Of a stretch of 64,000 nucleotides of DNA, positions 1 to 7,066 are shown piece after piece. A program made the position numbers and the translations under genes. The stretch comes from Desulfobulbus elongatus DSM 2908 (lineage in GTDB: Bacteria > Desulfobacterota > Desulfobulbia > Desulfobulbales > Desulfobulbaceae): contig NZ_JHZB01000018.1 of NCBI RefSeq assembly GCF_000621145.1, forward strand, positions 1 to 64,000, given 5' to 3'. Each line of letters begins with the position of its first letter. Position 1 is the first letter of the stretch. Under the pieces are notes generated by a model that had not been told where the DNA came from, made no database searches, and worked only from the letters and a program-made list of their open reading frames with translations.

Positions 1-196
1 TAAGAATCTTGAACAGCAAGAGGACATCGTATCCCTTGGGACCAACATTGGATTGCCGACCCTTGTCCCGAGCCTTTTCAAGCGCCGGACGAAACAGTTC
101 CCAGTTGACCGTCTCGTTGATCTTGGTAAGCGGATCGCCGTTTTTGTCGATGTTGTGCAATCGGTCGTGCAGGTCAAAGAAGCCGGGCTGGATCAT
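1..196 (-). CDS. IS5-type transposase, N-terminal part only (runs off the window)
   Basis: The reading frame starts at an ATG preceded by a GGAG ribosome site and continues past the left edge of the window, so only about 65 N-terminal residues are visible. It opens with MIQPGFFDL and contains NWELFRPAL and YDVLLLFKIL, which match the DUF772-type N-terminal domain of IS5-family transposases as I know them. The catalytic DDE core is outside the window. The element lies beside the remnant of an ABC permease gene, which suggests that it inserted there. Confidence 0.75.
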   Translation of the reverse strand, partial: MIQPGFFDLHDRLHNIDKNGDPLTKINETVNWELFRPALEKARDKGRQSNVGPKGYDVLLLFKIL

Positions 197-315
197 GGCT
201 GGTCTCCATCAGGTGAGGTTGTCGGCGCCCTTTAAAACGATGGATAACATAACATTTTAGCGCAAAATCAACAAGTTGATATTTAAGCTTGTTGCTGGTT
301 ACTGCACTTAATTTT

Positions 316-429
316 CAAGAAACCCTGGAGGTGGTCTGGCCGCAGTACCTGGCCCTGGCGATAATCGGCACGGTGCTGTTCGCGCTGGCGCTGGTTCGGT
401 TTCGTAGAACCATCGCCGCCCTGGCTTGA
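316..429 (+). pseudogene. 3' remnant of an ABC-2 type transporter permease gene
   Basis: An open stretch of 37 codons ends in TGA and encodes a C-terminal hydrophobic helix followed by RFRRTIAALA. A VWPQ motif, a membrane helix and an RFR-rich tail are typical of the end of ABC-2 permeases of the YhhJ/DrrB kind. No start codon or upstream domain exists in frame; a stop lies about 40 bases upstream. The rest of the gene was probably removed or separated by the adjacent insertion element. Recognition rests on a short tail, so confidence is moderate. Confidence 0.5.
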
Positions 430-453
430 AGACGGCAGGGCTGCTTTTTTCTC

Positions 454-485
454 GTTCTTTTCTTTTGGCAAGCAAAGAAAAGAAC
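454..485. repeat. Perfect 12-bp inverted repeat with 8-base loop
   Basis: The arms GTTCTTTTCTTT (454-465) and AAAGAAAAGAAC (474-485) are exactly complementary around the loop TGGCAAGC. It follows the stop of the permease remnant and could end transcription, although no clear T-run follows. A shorter hairpin of similar base make-up lies near 6083-6107, which hints at a dispersed intergenic element. Confidence 0.6.
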
Positions 486-883
486 ATTTCGCGGGGATAA
501 AGCGGCGTTCCGCTGGGCGCGGGGCCGTCCTTTTGCTTTGTTTGCTCAAAAGAAGGACCAAGAAAAGAGCACCCCGCTGCTTAAGGCCCTTCGGGCTTCC
601 TTGCGCTTCTCGGTCAGGGTGGAAGCGGTGTGGCGAGCGGCGAAGCAGCGAGACCACACGGCGTATTGGACAAACTCGCTTATGCTCGAACAGTGCCCAT
701 GTCTTATCCGCCCTGACCTGCGATGCTCAGCGGAACAGATGGGGAAAAACCTGTTGGCAGCAGGTACGATTTGTCATTTTGACGCGCACAGCGCGGAGAA
801 ATCTCGTCGTGGCGGGAGGTCGTTCTGTGCTGAACTATTCGAAATTACTATAAAAAAATTTGATTTGAGCGGCGGCAGGGAGC
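486..883. other. Intergenic stretch without a convincing gene
   Basis: No coding frame here looks like a protein. The stretch contains an imperfect hairpin around 527-555, and a dyad formed by AGCGGTGTGGCGAG (624-637) and GACCACACGGC (652-662). Both of these words occur again between 6020 and 6265. It may be a repetitive extragenic sequence, but I do not recognise a named family. Confidence 0.35.
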
Positions 884-2119
884 TTACATCCCCGGAATGC
901 CGATCTGCTGGATGCGGACTGCGTTGAGCCCCTCCTCGTAGGCCGGCAGGGTGCCGAGGGTGCGGAAGAGGCGGAAGGCGAGGGCGTTGCCCAGGACCCG
1001 GATGGGGTAATCGCGCGGCAGTTGCTGGAGGTAGGGCTGGACGGTGACGAAATCGGTGGCCCCGTACTGCTGCATGATGAAGCGCAGACCGCCGTTTTTG
1101 GGACCGATGTTGTAGGCCAGCAGGCCGAGGAACAGGTCGCTCCGCATCTGGGCGAGATAGTGCGCCAGAGTCGCCGCGGCCAGATAGCTGTTGTGCCGGT
1201 GGTCGTCGGCCAGCGGCCGGGCCACCCCCAGCCGGCTCGCCGCCTCCTGCATGGCCGCTTCCGGAATCTGGGTGATCTGGAACAGGCCCTGGCCGCCATC
1301 CTTGCTGTCGCGCGGCAGAAAGGACGATTCGGCGGCGGCGATGCCGTGGAGCAGATCGGGGTCCAGGTGGAAGGCCTTGGCCGCGGCGTCGATTGCCGGG
1401 CTGAAAGGCTTGGCCCGGTCGATGAGCTGTCGCAACTGGGCGGTATCGAGACGACGGTAGGCGGCGAAGACCTGGTGGGCGATGGTGGTCCGGCCTGCCT
1501 CCTCCCTGCCGCCGACCAGGATGCGGAACTGGCTGAAAGCGAAGAAGAAATCCCCCTTGATGGTCATGATGCCGGTGATCAGGGCCAGGGTCAGGGCGAC
1601 GGCAGCGGGCAGAAACAGCTTTTTCTGCCGCAACCAGCGCCGCAGCCACAGCCAGCCGAGCAGCAGCAGGGCGCCGGTCAGGATCAAGCCCAGCACGCCC
1701 AGGGTAAACGGTAGCAGGTGCGAGAAAAACCGGGTGCCGGAAAATCGGGCCGCCGCGCATCCGAGCAGGACGACGACGCCGGTGGCCGCGGTCACGACCA
1801 GACCGAAAACCTCCAGGCCTGTCCAGACGATCAGCTCTTTGGTGGAAACGGCCGGTTTCTTGCGCCGCCGCTTGCCGCCGCTTTTGCCGGTCCTGGGCCG
1901 GGGCCGGCTGGTGCCCGGCTTTTTTTGCTTTTTTTTCGGGGGCGTTTCTGTCCCGTCCGGCGCGGCGGGCGGGGGAGGCGTTTTTTTGGGTGTACTGGTG
2001 GACAAACCACTGTCTCCTTGTTCGGGACCGGCTCTCCGCCGGCTTCGTTTGCGCGCACAAACGAAAACAGTGCCGGAGAGGGGCGGGGATGTGTTACTCT
2101 GGGGCAGGGGACAAGGCAT
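884..2119 (-). CDS. Membrane-anchored lytic transglycosylase (SLT domain)
   Basis: The predicted 411-residue protein would cleave peptidoglycan glycan strands. After a lysine- and proline-rich N-terminal segment come three hydrophobic helices (about residues 93-120, 136-160 and 168-186), then a C-terminal SLT fold. The fold carries AAAESSFLPR with the catalytic glutamate near residue 264, GQGLFQIT, and an AYNIGP motif. The start was chosen at an ATG with AGGA seven bases upstream. An in-frame ATG further upstream (2215) would overlap the divergent nitroreductase gene and give low-complexity sequence. The basic N-terminus is weakly constrained, so the start is uncertain. The anchor would hold the enzyme on the periplasmic face. 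Confidence 0.75.
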   Translation of the reverse strand: MPCPLPQSNTSPPLSGTVFVCARKRSRRRAGPEQGDSGLSTSTPKKTPPPPAAPDGTETPPKKKQKKPGTSRPRPRTGKSGGKRRRKKPAVSTKELIVWTGLEVFGLVVTAATGVVVLLGCAAARFSGTRFFSHLLPFTLGVLGLILTGALLLLGWLWLRRWLRQKKLFLPAAVALTLALITGIMTIKGDFFFAFSQFRILVGGREEAGRTTIAHQVFAAYRRLDTAQLRQLIDRAKPFSPAIDAAAKAFHLDPDLLHGIAAAESSFLPRDSKDGGQGLFQITQIPEAAMQEAASRLGVARPLADDHRHNSYLAAATLAHYLAQMRSDLFLGLLAYNIGPKNGGLRFIMQQYGATDFVTVQPYLQQLPRDYPIRVLGNALAFRLFRTLGTLPAYEEGLNAVRIQQIGIPGM

Positions 2120-2195
2120 CCGCCCGTCCTGCCGCGATGCCGCAAGAAACCATCTTTGCCCATCCCCTGTCAATCCTTCAGCGCGGAGAACATCC

Positions 2196-3020
2196 ATGGC
2201 ACTCTTCACCGTCAATCAGGAAACCTGCAACCGCGACGGCATCTGCGCCGCCGTCTGCCCGTACGGCATCATCGCCTGGAGTCAGGGCGCTTGCCCCGCA
2301 CCCACCGCCGACGCGGAACAGTTGTGCATCCGCTGCGGCCATTGCGTGGCGGTCTGCCCCACCGGCAGCCTCAATCATTGCGACATGCCGGTGGCGGATT
2401 GCCCGCCGGTGCGGCCGGAATTCCGGCTCGACCCCGAACAGTGCGCGCATTTCATTCGCAGCCGGCGATCCATCCGGGCGTACCGGCAGCGCCCGGTGGA
2501 GCGGGAGATCCTGGCCCGTTTGATCGACATGGCCCGCTACGCCCCGTCGGGCATCAACTCCCAGGGGGCGCGCTGGCTGGTCATCGGCGACCGCGAGGCA
2601 TTGCGTCGGCTCGCCGGCCTGGTCATCGATTGGATGTGCTGGTTGCAGACCGGGATGCCCGAAATTGCCAGGGGAATGCATGTCGAACGGACCATCGGCC
2701 GGTGGCGGGCAGGTGAGGATGTCATCCTCCGGGGAGCGCCAGCGCTGATCGTCGCCCATGGGGACAGGGACAACCGCATGTCCCTGTCCACCTGCACCAT
2801 CGCCCTCGCCACCCTGGAACTGGCGGCCACCTCCCTGGGGCTGGGCGGCTGCTGGGCCGGGTATTTCAATGCCGCGGCCGCCGTCTTTCCGCCGCTGCAG
2901 GAGGCCCTGGGCCTTCCGGCGGGACACCAGTGCTTTGGTGCGATGATGATCGGCTACCCGAAGTTCGTCTACCATCGCCTGCCCACCCGCAAGCCGGCGG
3001 CGATCGACTGGCGGATGTAA
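2196..3020 (+). CDS. Nitroreductase-family protein with N-terminal 2x[4Fe-4S] ferredoxin domain
   Basis: The 274-residue cytoplasmic protein has two cysteine clusters at the N-terminus (CNRDGICAAVCP and CIRCGHCVAVCP), each able to bind a [4Fe-4S] cluster. An FMN nitroreductase fold follows, with the usual RRSIRAY and YAPSGINSQ motifs and a GLGGCWAGY segment near the C-terminus. Such fusions can pass electrons from the clusters to FMN; the substrate cannot be read from sequence. GGAGA lies seven bases before the chosen ATG. It is divergent from the transglycosylase gene and followed by a hairpin with a T-run, so it is probably transcribed alone. Confidence 0.88.
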   Translation: MALFTVNQETCNRDGICAAVCPYGIIAWSQGACPAPTADAEQLCIRCGHCVAVCPTGSLNHCDMPVADCPPVRPEFRLDPEQCAHFIRSRRSIRAYRQRPVEREILARLIDMARYAPSGINSQGARWLVIGDREALRRLAGLVIDWMCWLQTGMPEIARGMHVERTIGRWRAGEDVILRGAPALIVAHGDRDNRMSLSTCTIALATLELAATSLGLGGCWAGYFNAAAAVFPPLQEALGLPAGHQCFGAMMIGYPKFVYHRLPTRKPAAIDWRM

Positions 3021-3050
3021 GGCCGGTTCGGCGGGTGCGGAACATGCGCG

Positions 3051-3071
3051 GCGGCCTTGGCCGCACATTTT
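3051..3071 (+). terminator. Possible rho-independent terminator after the nitroreductase gene
   Basis: GCGGC (3051-3055) and GCCGC (3060-3064) pair around a four-base loop, followed by ACATTTTT. The stem is short but GC-only, and it lies 30 bases after the stop codon. Confidence 0.5.
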
Positions 3072-3122
3072 TCCGCAGCCCATATCAGCCTGTCTTGCGG
3101 AGCGTTTTCATCGGACAGCCCC

Positions 3123-3170
3123 GTTGCGCGGCCGGGAACCGGTTGCGCGGCCGGCGACGATGGTTATAAA
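3123..3170 (+). promoter_or_regulatory. Direct repeat and possible promoter before the P-type ATPase gene
   Basis: GTTGCGCGGCCGG occurs twice, at 3123-3135 and 3142-3154, a period of 19 bases. The second copy overlaps a weak -35 (TTGCGC, 3143) that is spaced 16 bases from TATAAA (3165-3170). The repeat could be a binding site for a regulator of the cation ATPase. Both assignments are inference from base pattern only. Confidence 0.35.
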
Positions 3171-3220
3171 GGGAAAAACTCTTTTCTCTTTCGCAAGCAT
3201 TCCCCGGCACAAGGAAACCG

Positions 3221-5986
3221 ATGCATCCCGAACGAAGCAGTCATGCACAGGCCGATGCCTGGCACACCATGGACACGGCGGCCGTGTTGCAGGCGCTCGC
3301 CAGCGGCGAGGCGGGGTTGAGCGCGGCGGCGGCCGACGAACGGCTCCGCCTGCACGGCCCCAATCAGATCAAGAGAAAGCCGAAGGACAGCGTGGCGCAG
3401 CTCCTCTGGCGGCAGATCAACAATCCCCTGATCTGGGTACTGCTGGCCTCGGCCGGCCTGGCGATGCTGCTGGGCAAGCTCACCGACGGCTTGGTGGTGC
3501 TGTCGGTGGTGGTGATCAACGCCGTGATCGGCTTCATCCAGGAATTCAAGGCCGGCCGGGCGATCGAGGCCCTGTCGGGCATGGTCCCCCGGAACGCGAC
3601 GGTCATCCGCGACGGCAGGAACCAGACGGTGCCGGCAATCGAGCTGGTGCCCGGCGATCTGGTCCTGCTGGCGGCCGGCGACAGCGTGCCCGCCGACATG
3701 CGCATCGTCGGCCTGAAAAATCTCCAGGTGGAGGAGGCCGCCCTCACCGGCGAGTCGGTGCCGGTGGAAAAATCGGTGGCCCCGGTTGCGGCCGACGCCG
3801 TGCTGGGCGACCGGACCTGCATGGCCTACAGCGGTACCCTGGTCACCTCGGGCACGGCCACGGCAGTGGTGACCGGCACCGGCATGGCCACCGAACTGGG
3901 CCGGATCTCCGACATGCTGGCGAGCACGGTGGACCTCGAAACCCCGCTGACCAAGAAGCTGGCCGAGGTGAGCACCTGGATCACCATCGGCATCGTCCTC
4001 ATTTCCGCGGTCATCCTGGCCATCGGGGTCAAGCGGGCCCTGGACATGGGCATCCCGCTCGGCGCGGCCCTCAAGGAGACGCTGGTGTTCGCCATCGCCC
4101 TGGCGGTGGGCGCCATTCCCGAGGGCCTGCCGGCGGTGGTGACCATCGCCCTGGCCATCGGCGTGCAGCGCATGGCCCGGCGCAACGCCATCATCCGCCG
4201 TCTGCCGGCGGTGGAAACCCTGGGGTCCACCACGGTGATCTGCTCCGACAAGACCGGCACCCTGACCTGCAACGAGATGACCGTCACCGAATTGGTGACG
4301 CCCGGCCATGTGTGCCGGGTCAGCGGTACCGGCTACGATCCCGAGGGCGGTTTTGCCATCGACGGCCAGGCCGTGACACAGTTGCCCGCGGAACTCGGCA
4401 ACCTGCTGACCGTGGCGGTGCTGTGCAACGATGCCACCCTGGGGCAGGAGAACGGCGCGTGGGCCATCACCGGCGATCCCACCGAGGCGGCGCTGCTGGT
4501 GGCCGCGGCCAAGGCCGGCATAACGGCCGGGGAGGCCACGGCCCGTCTCCCCCGGCTCGACGCCATCCCCTTTGCCTCGGAAAACCAGTACATGGCCACC
4601 CTCCACGGCGGAGCGGCGCCGATGGTCGCCATCAAGGGCGCCCCGGAGGCGGTCTTCCACCGTTGCCGCCAGGCCGGGGATGAAGACCTGCACCGGCGGA
4701 TGACGGCCGAGATGGGCCGCATGGGCGCGGACGGCATGCGGGTGCTGGCCCTGGCGGCGAAACCGTGGCCGGGGGCGACGGATCAACTGACCGAGGACGC
4801 GGTCGACGGGGACTTCGATTTTCTCGGCCTGATCGGCATGATCGACCCGCCGCGGACCGAGGCGGTCCAGGCGATCGCCGCCTGCCACCGGGCGGGGATC
4901 GATGTGAAGATGATTACCGGCGATCACCGGACCACGGCCCAGGCCATCGGCACCGGCCTCAACCTGGCGGCCGATGGCCGGGTGGTGACCGGCGTCGAGC
5001 TGGCGACCATGGACGAAGAAACCCTCCGGCAGACATCCCGCGACACCCATATCTTTGCCAGGGTGGCCCCGGAACACAAGCTGCGGCTGGTCAGGGCCCT
5101 GCAGGCGGAAAACCACATCGTGGCCATGACCGGCGACGGAGTCAACGACGCGCCCTCGCTCAAGCAGGCCAACATCGGTGTGGCCATGGGCATCACCGGC
5201 ACGGCGGTTTCCAAGGAGTCGGCGGACATCGTGCTCGCCGACGACAACTTCGCCAGCATCAGCGCCGCGGTGGAGGAGGGCCGCCGGGTCTACGACAACC
5301 TGGTCAAGTCGCTGGCCTTCCTGCTGCCCACCAACCTCGGGCTGGCCCTGATCCTCATCTACGGCATCATGTTCTTTCCCTTCGATCCGGTGAGCAAGGT
5401 CCTGCTCCTGCCCATGCTGCCGACCCAGTTGCTGTGGATCAACCTGGTGGCGGCCGTGGCCCTGGCGCTGCCGCTGGCCTTCGAGGTCCAGGAGCCCGAT
5501 GTCATGCGCCGGCCGCCGCGCGACCCCGACGCCCCGCTGTTCAACGGCTTCGTGGTCTTCCGGGTGGTGGCCGTTTCCGTGCTGATGACCGGCGGCACTA
5601 TCGCCCTGTTCGTCATGGAGCACGGCCAGGCGCTGGCCGCCGGGGTCTCCCCCGAACGGGCACTGGCCAGGGCCCAGACCATTGCCGTGACCTTCGTCAT
5701 CTTTTTCCAGATCTTCTACATGATCCACTGCCGCTCGCTGCGGGACAACATCCTCGCCATCGGCCTGTTCAGCAACCCGACGATCTTCTGGGGCATCGGT
5801 GTCATCCTCGCCCTCCAGGCCCTGTTCGTCTACCTGCCGTTTTTCCAGCAGGTGTTCCGGACGGCGCCGCTGTCGCTTGCCGACCTCGGCCTGACCGCCG
5901 CCGCCAGCTTTCTCATTTTCCCGATCATTTCCCTGGAAAAATGGATCCGTTCGCTGATATGGGCGCGGAGGACGACCACTTCCTGA
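3221..5986 (+). CDS. P-type cation-transporting ATPase (P2-like)
   Basis: The 921-residue membrane pump has the whole P-type ATPase layout. An N-terminal cation-ATPase domain is followed by an actuator domain with TGES (about residue 176), helix M4 with IPEGLP (about 300), the phosphorylation motif CSDKTGTLT (Asp near 343), GDGVNDAP (about 638), and C-terminal helices. This is the architecture of calcium- and sodium/potassium-type pumps. In helix M6, where SERCA-type pumps have NLVTD, this protein reads NLVAAVALAL, so the usual ion-binding aspartate is missing. The M5 glutamate is also not evident, so the ion cannot be assigned. AAGG precedes the start, and a strong hairpin follows the stop. 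Confidence 0.9.
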   Translation: MHPERSSHAQADAWHTMDTAAVLQALASGEAGLSAAAADERLRLHGPNQIKRKPKDSVAQLLWRQINNPLIWVLLASAGLAMLLGKLTDGLVVLSVVVINAVIGFIQEFKAGRAIEALSGMVPRNATVIRDGRNQTVPAIELVPGDLVLLAAGDSVPADMRIVGLKNLQVEEAALTGESVPVEKSVAPVAADAVLGDRTCMAYSGTLVTSGTATAVVTGTGMATELGRISDMLASTVDLETPLTKKLAEVSTWITIGIVLISAVILAIGVKRALDMGIPLGAALKETLVFAIALAVGAIPEGLPAVVTIALAIGVQRMARRNAIIRRLPAVETLGSTTVICSDKTGTLTCNEMTVTELVTPGHVCRVSGTGYDPEGGFAIDGQAVTQLPAELGNLLTVAVLCNDATLGQENGAWAITGDPTEAALLVAAAKAGITAGEATARLPRLDAIPFASENQYMATLHGGAAPMVAIKGAPEAVFHRCRQAGDEDLHRRMTAEMGRMGADGMRVLALAAKPWPGATDQLTEDAVDGDFDFLGLIGMIDPPRTEAVQAIAACHRAGIDVKMITGDHRTTAQAIGTGLNLAADGRVVTGVELATMDEETLRQTSRDTHIFARVAPEHKLRLVRALQAENHIVAMTGDGVNDAPSLKQANIGVAMGITGTAVSKESADIVLADDNFASISAAVEEGRRVYDNLVKSLAFLLPTNLGLALILIYGIMFFPFDPVSKVLLLPMLPTQLLWINLVAAVALALPLAFEVQEPDVMRRPPRDPDAPLFNGFVVFRVVAVSVLMTGGTIALFVMEHGQALAAGVSPERALARAQTIAVTFVIFFQIFYMIHCRSLRDNILAIGLFSNPTIFWGIGVILALQALFVYLPFFQQVFRTAPLSLADLGLTAAASFLIFPIISLEKWIRSLIWARRTTTS

Positions 5987-6048
5987 CCCCCGCTCGTGCC
6001 CGCTTTTCGGCGTAGCGGCGGGACCACACGGCAGCGGGTTGACAACAG

Positions 6049-6081
6049 ACAAGGCGGTCCTTTGGTGAAGGGCCGCCTTGT
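6049..6081 (+). terminator. Strong hairpin terminator after the cation ATPase gene
   Basis: ACAAGGCGG (6049-6057) pairs with CCGCCTTGT (6073-6081), and inside it CCTT pairs with AAGG around the loop TGGTG, giving a 14-pair stem with one G-T pair. A moderately T-rich run (TCGCTTTCTT) follows. Confidence 0.75.
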
Positions 6082-6356
6082 TCGCTTTCTTGCCTTCCCG
6101 AAAGAAAGGCACCATCCAGGCGGGCGCCCGACGGGAGCGCCGGCCAGCGCGCACCGCTGTCTCCGGCGCCTGCGGCGCGGCAGCGGCGTTTCCGTAGGGA
6201 GTTCAGGTTGGCGGAAAGGGAGGGGTGTTCATTGCCGCCGGGCCGGGCGGCAGCGGTGTGGCGAGGGGATGTCCCGTCGCTTCGCGCGTCGATATGACAG
6301 GCCGTCCTTGCCGCGTTGCGCCGGGCGAGGACGGCCTTGGCTGATCCGGAAGGGAA
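6082..6356. other. Intergenic stretch with repeat-like words
   Basis: No gene is evident. A small hairpin (CTTTCTT ... AAGAAAG, about 6084-6105) and the word AGCGGTGTGGCGAG (6252-6265) resemble elements seen near 454-662. This supports a dispersed extragenic repeat, though alignment would be needed to define its limits. Confidence 0.3.
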
Positions 6357-6632
6357 TTACATCCCCACGGCGAACATGGCTTCCAGGTCGTGGCGGGAGT
6401 AGGCCTGGAAGGCGAGCATGGTCTCGGTCTTGACGATGCCTTCCATGGCGAGCAGTTTCCTGGTCACCAGGTCGGCCAGGTCGTCGTTGGTCTTGACCCG
6501 GATGATGGCCACCAGGTCGTACTTGCCGCTCACCGAATAGACCTCGGAGACCCCGCCGATTTCCTGCATGTGTTCGGCGAGTTCGTTGATTCGGTTGCGT
6601 TCGGCGTTGATCAGAATGATCGCTGTCACCAT
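6357..6632 (-). CDS. Stand-alone Lrp/AsnC ligand-binding (RAM) domain protein
   Basis: The 91-residue protein matches only the C-terminal effector-binding domain of Lrp/AsnC regulators: VTAIILINAE, then a GGVSEVYSVSGKYDLVAIIRV core, and a KTETMLAFQ strand. It has no DNA-binding helix-turn-helix. Such proteins form oligomers that bind amino acids or related ligands and are thought to modulate partners. The start was placed at the ATG with GAGG seven bases upstream rather than at an earlier ATG without one. It lies downstream of the small ferredoxin gene but is separated from it by a terminator. Confidence 0.85.
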   Translation of the reverse strand: MVTAIILINAERNRINELAEHMQEIGGVSEVYSVSGKYDLVAIIRVKTNDDLADLVTRKLLAMEGIVKTETMLAFQAYSRHDLEAMFAVGM

Positions 6633-6683
6633 CGTTGCACCTCGGGATCCGATCCGCTCGGCGGTCGGCAATCGATACGTTGC

Positions 6684-6714
6684 AAAAAAACGGCCGGGCG
6701 CTCCGGCCCGGCCG
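6684..6714 (-). terminator. Rho-independent terminator after the ferredoxin gene
   Basis: Read on the minus strand, CGGCCGGGC pairs perfectly with GCCCGGCCG around a six-base loop and is followed at once by seven T. It lies 22 bases after the ferredoxin stop codon. Confidence 0.9.
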
Positions 6715-6735
6715 GCGAGTCTTTCCGGGGCGGGC

Positions 6736-6930
6736 TCACTCTTCGTAGGAGATGCATCCCGCCGGACAGGAACCGACCGCCTCCTCGACGCACTCCTCGT
6801 CCCCGCCTTCCTCCATGATGACGTAGGCCTTGCCCACGTCGATGTCGAAGCCGAAGATTTCCGGACAGATTTCCACGCAGGCCTCGCAGCCCAGACATTC
6901 TTCCTGATCGATTGTCACTTGTTTTGCCAT
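6736..6930 (-). CDS. Small [4Fe-4S] ferredoxin
   Basis: The 64-residue protein has CLGCEACVEICPEIF, giving Cys-x2-Cys-x2-Cys, with a fourth cysteine and proline in the CP pair. A further CPAG pair near the C-terminus follows the pattern of single-cluster Desulfovibrio-type ferredoxins. It would carry low-potential electrons in the cytoplasm. An ATG with GAGG six bases upstream was preferred to one four codons earlier. It sits 136 bases downstream of the acyl-CoA synthetase gene on the same strand and may be cotranscribed with it; a strong terminator follows. Confidence 0.9.
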   Translation of the reverse strand: MAKQVTIDQEECLGCEACVEICPEIFGFDIDVGKAYVIMEEGGDEECVEEAVGSCPAGCISYEE

Positions 6931-7066
6931 GCTTTTCCTCATGCAGCGTTAAAAAAGCCGTCCCTCGGCATCGGAGCGGACAGCGGTTCGTTCTTCGGTG
7001 GTATGCGCCGGGCGGGCCGGCCTGGTCCGGAGACGCGGAGCCTTGCCGGCCGGGGCGGTTCAGGGG

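Noticed and set aside
1482-2195. An upstream extension of the nitroreductase gene frame
   Set aside because: It is open only by chance opposite the transglycosylase gene; the ferredoxin domain starts at 2196 after a good ribosome site.
3164-6154. A 996-codon open frame on the minus strand opposite the P-type ATPase gene
   Set aside because: High GC produces long antisense frames. The sequence is repetitive in Gly, Arg and His with no domain, while the plus strand has every ATPase motif.
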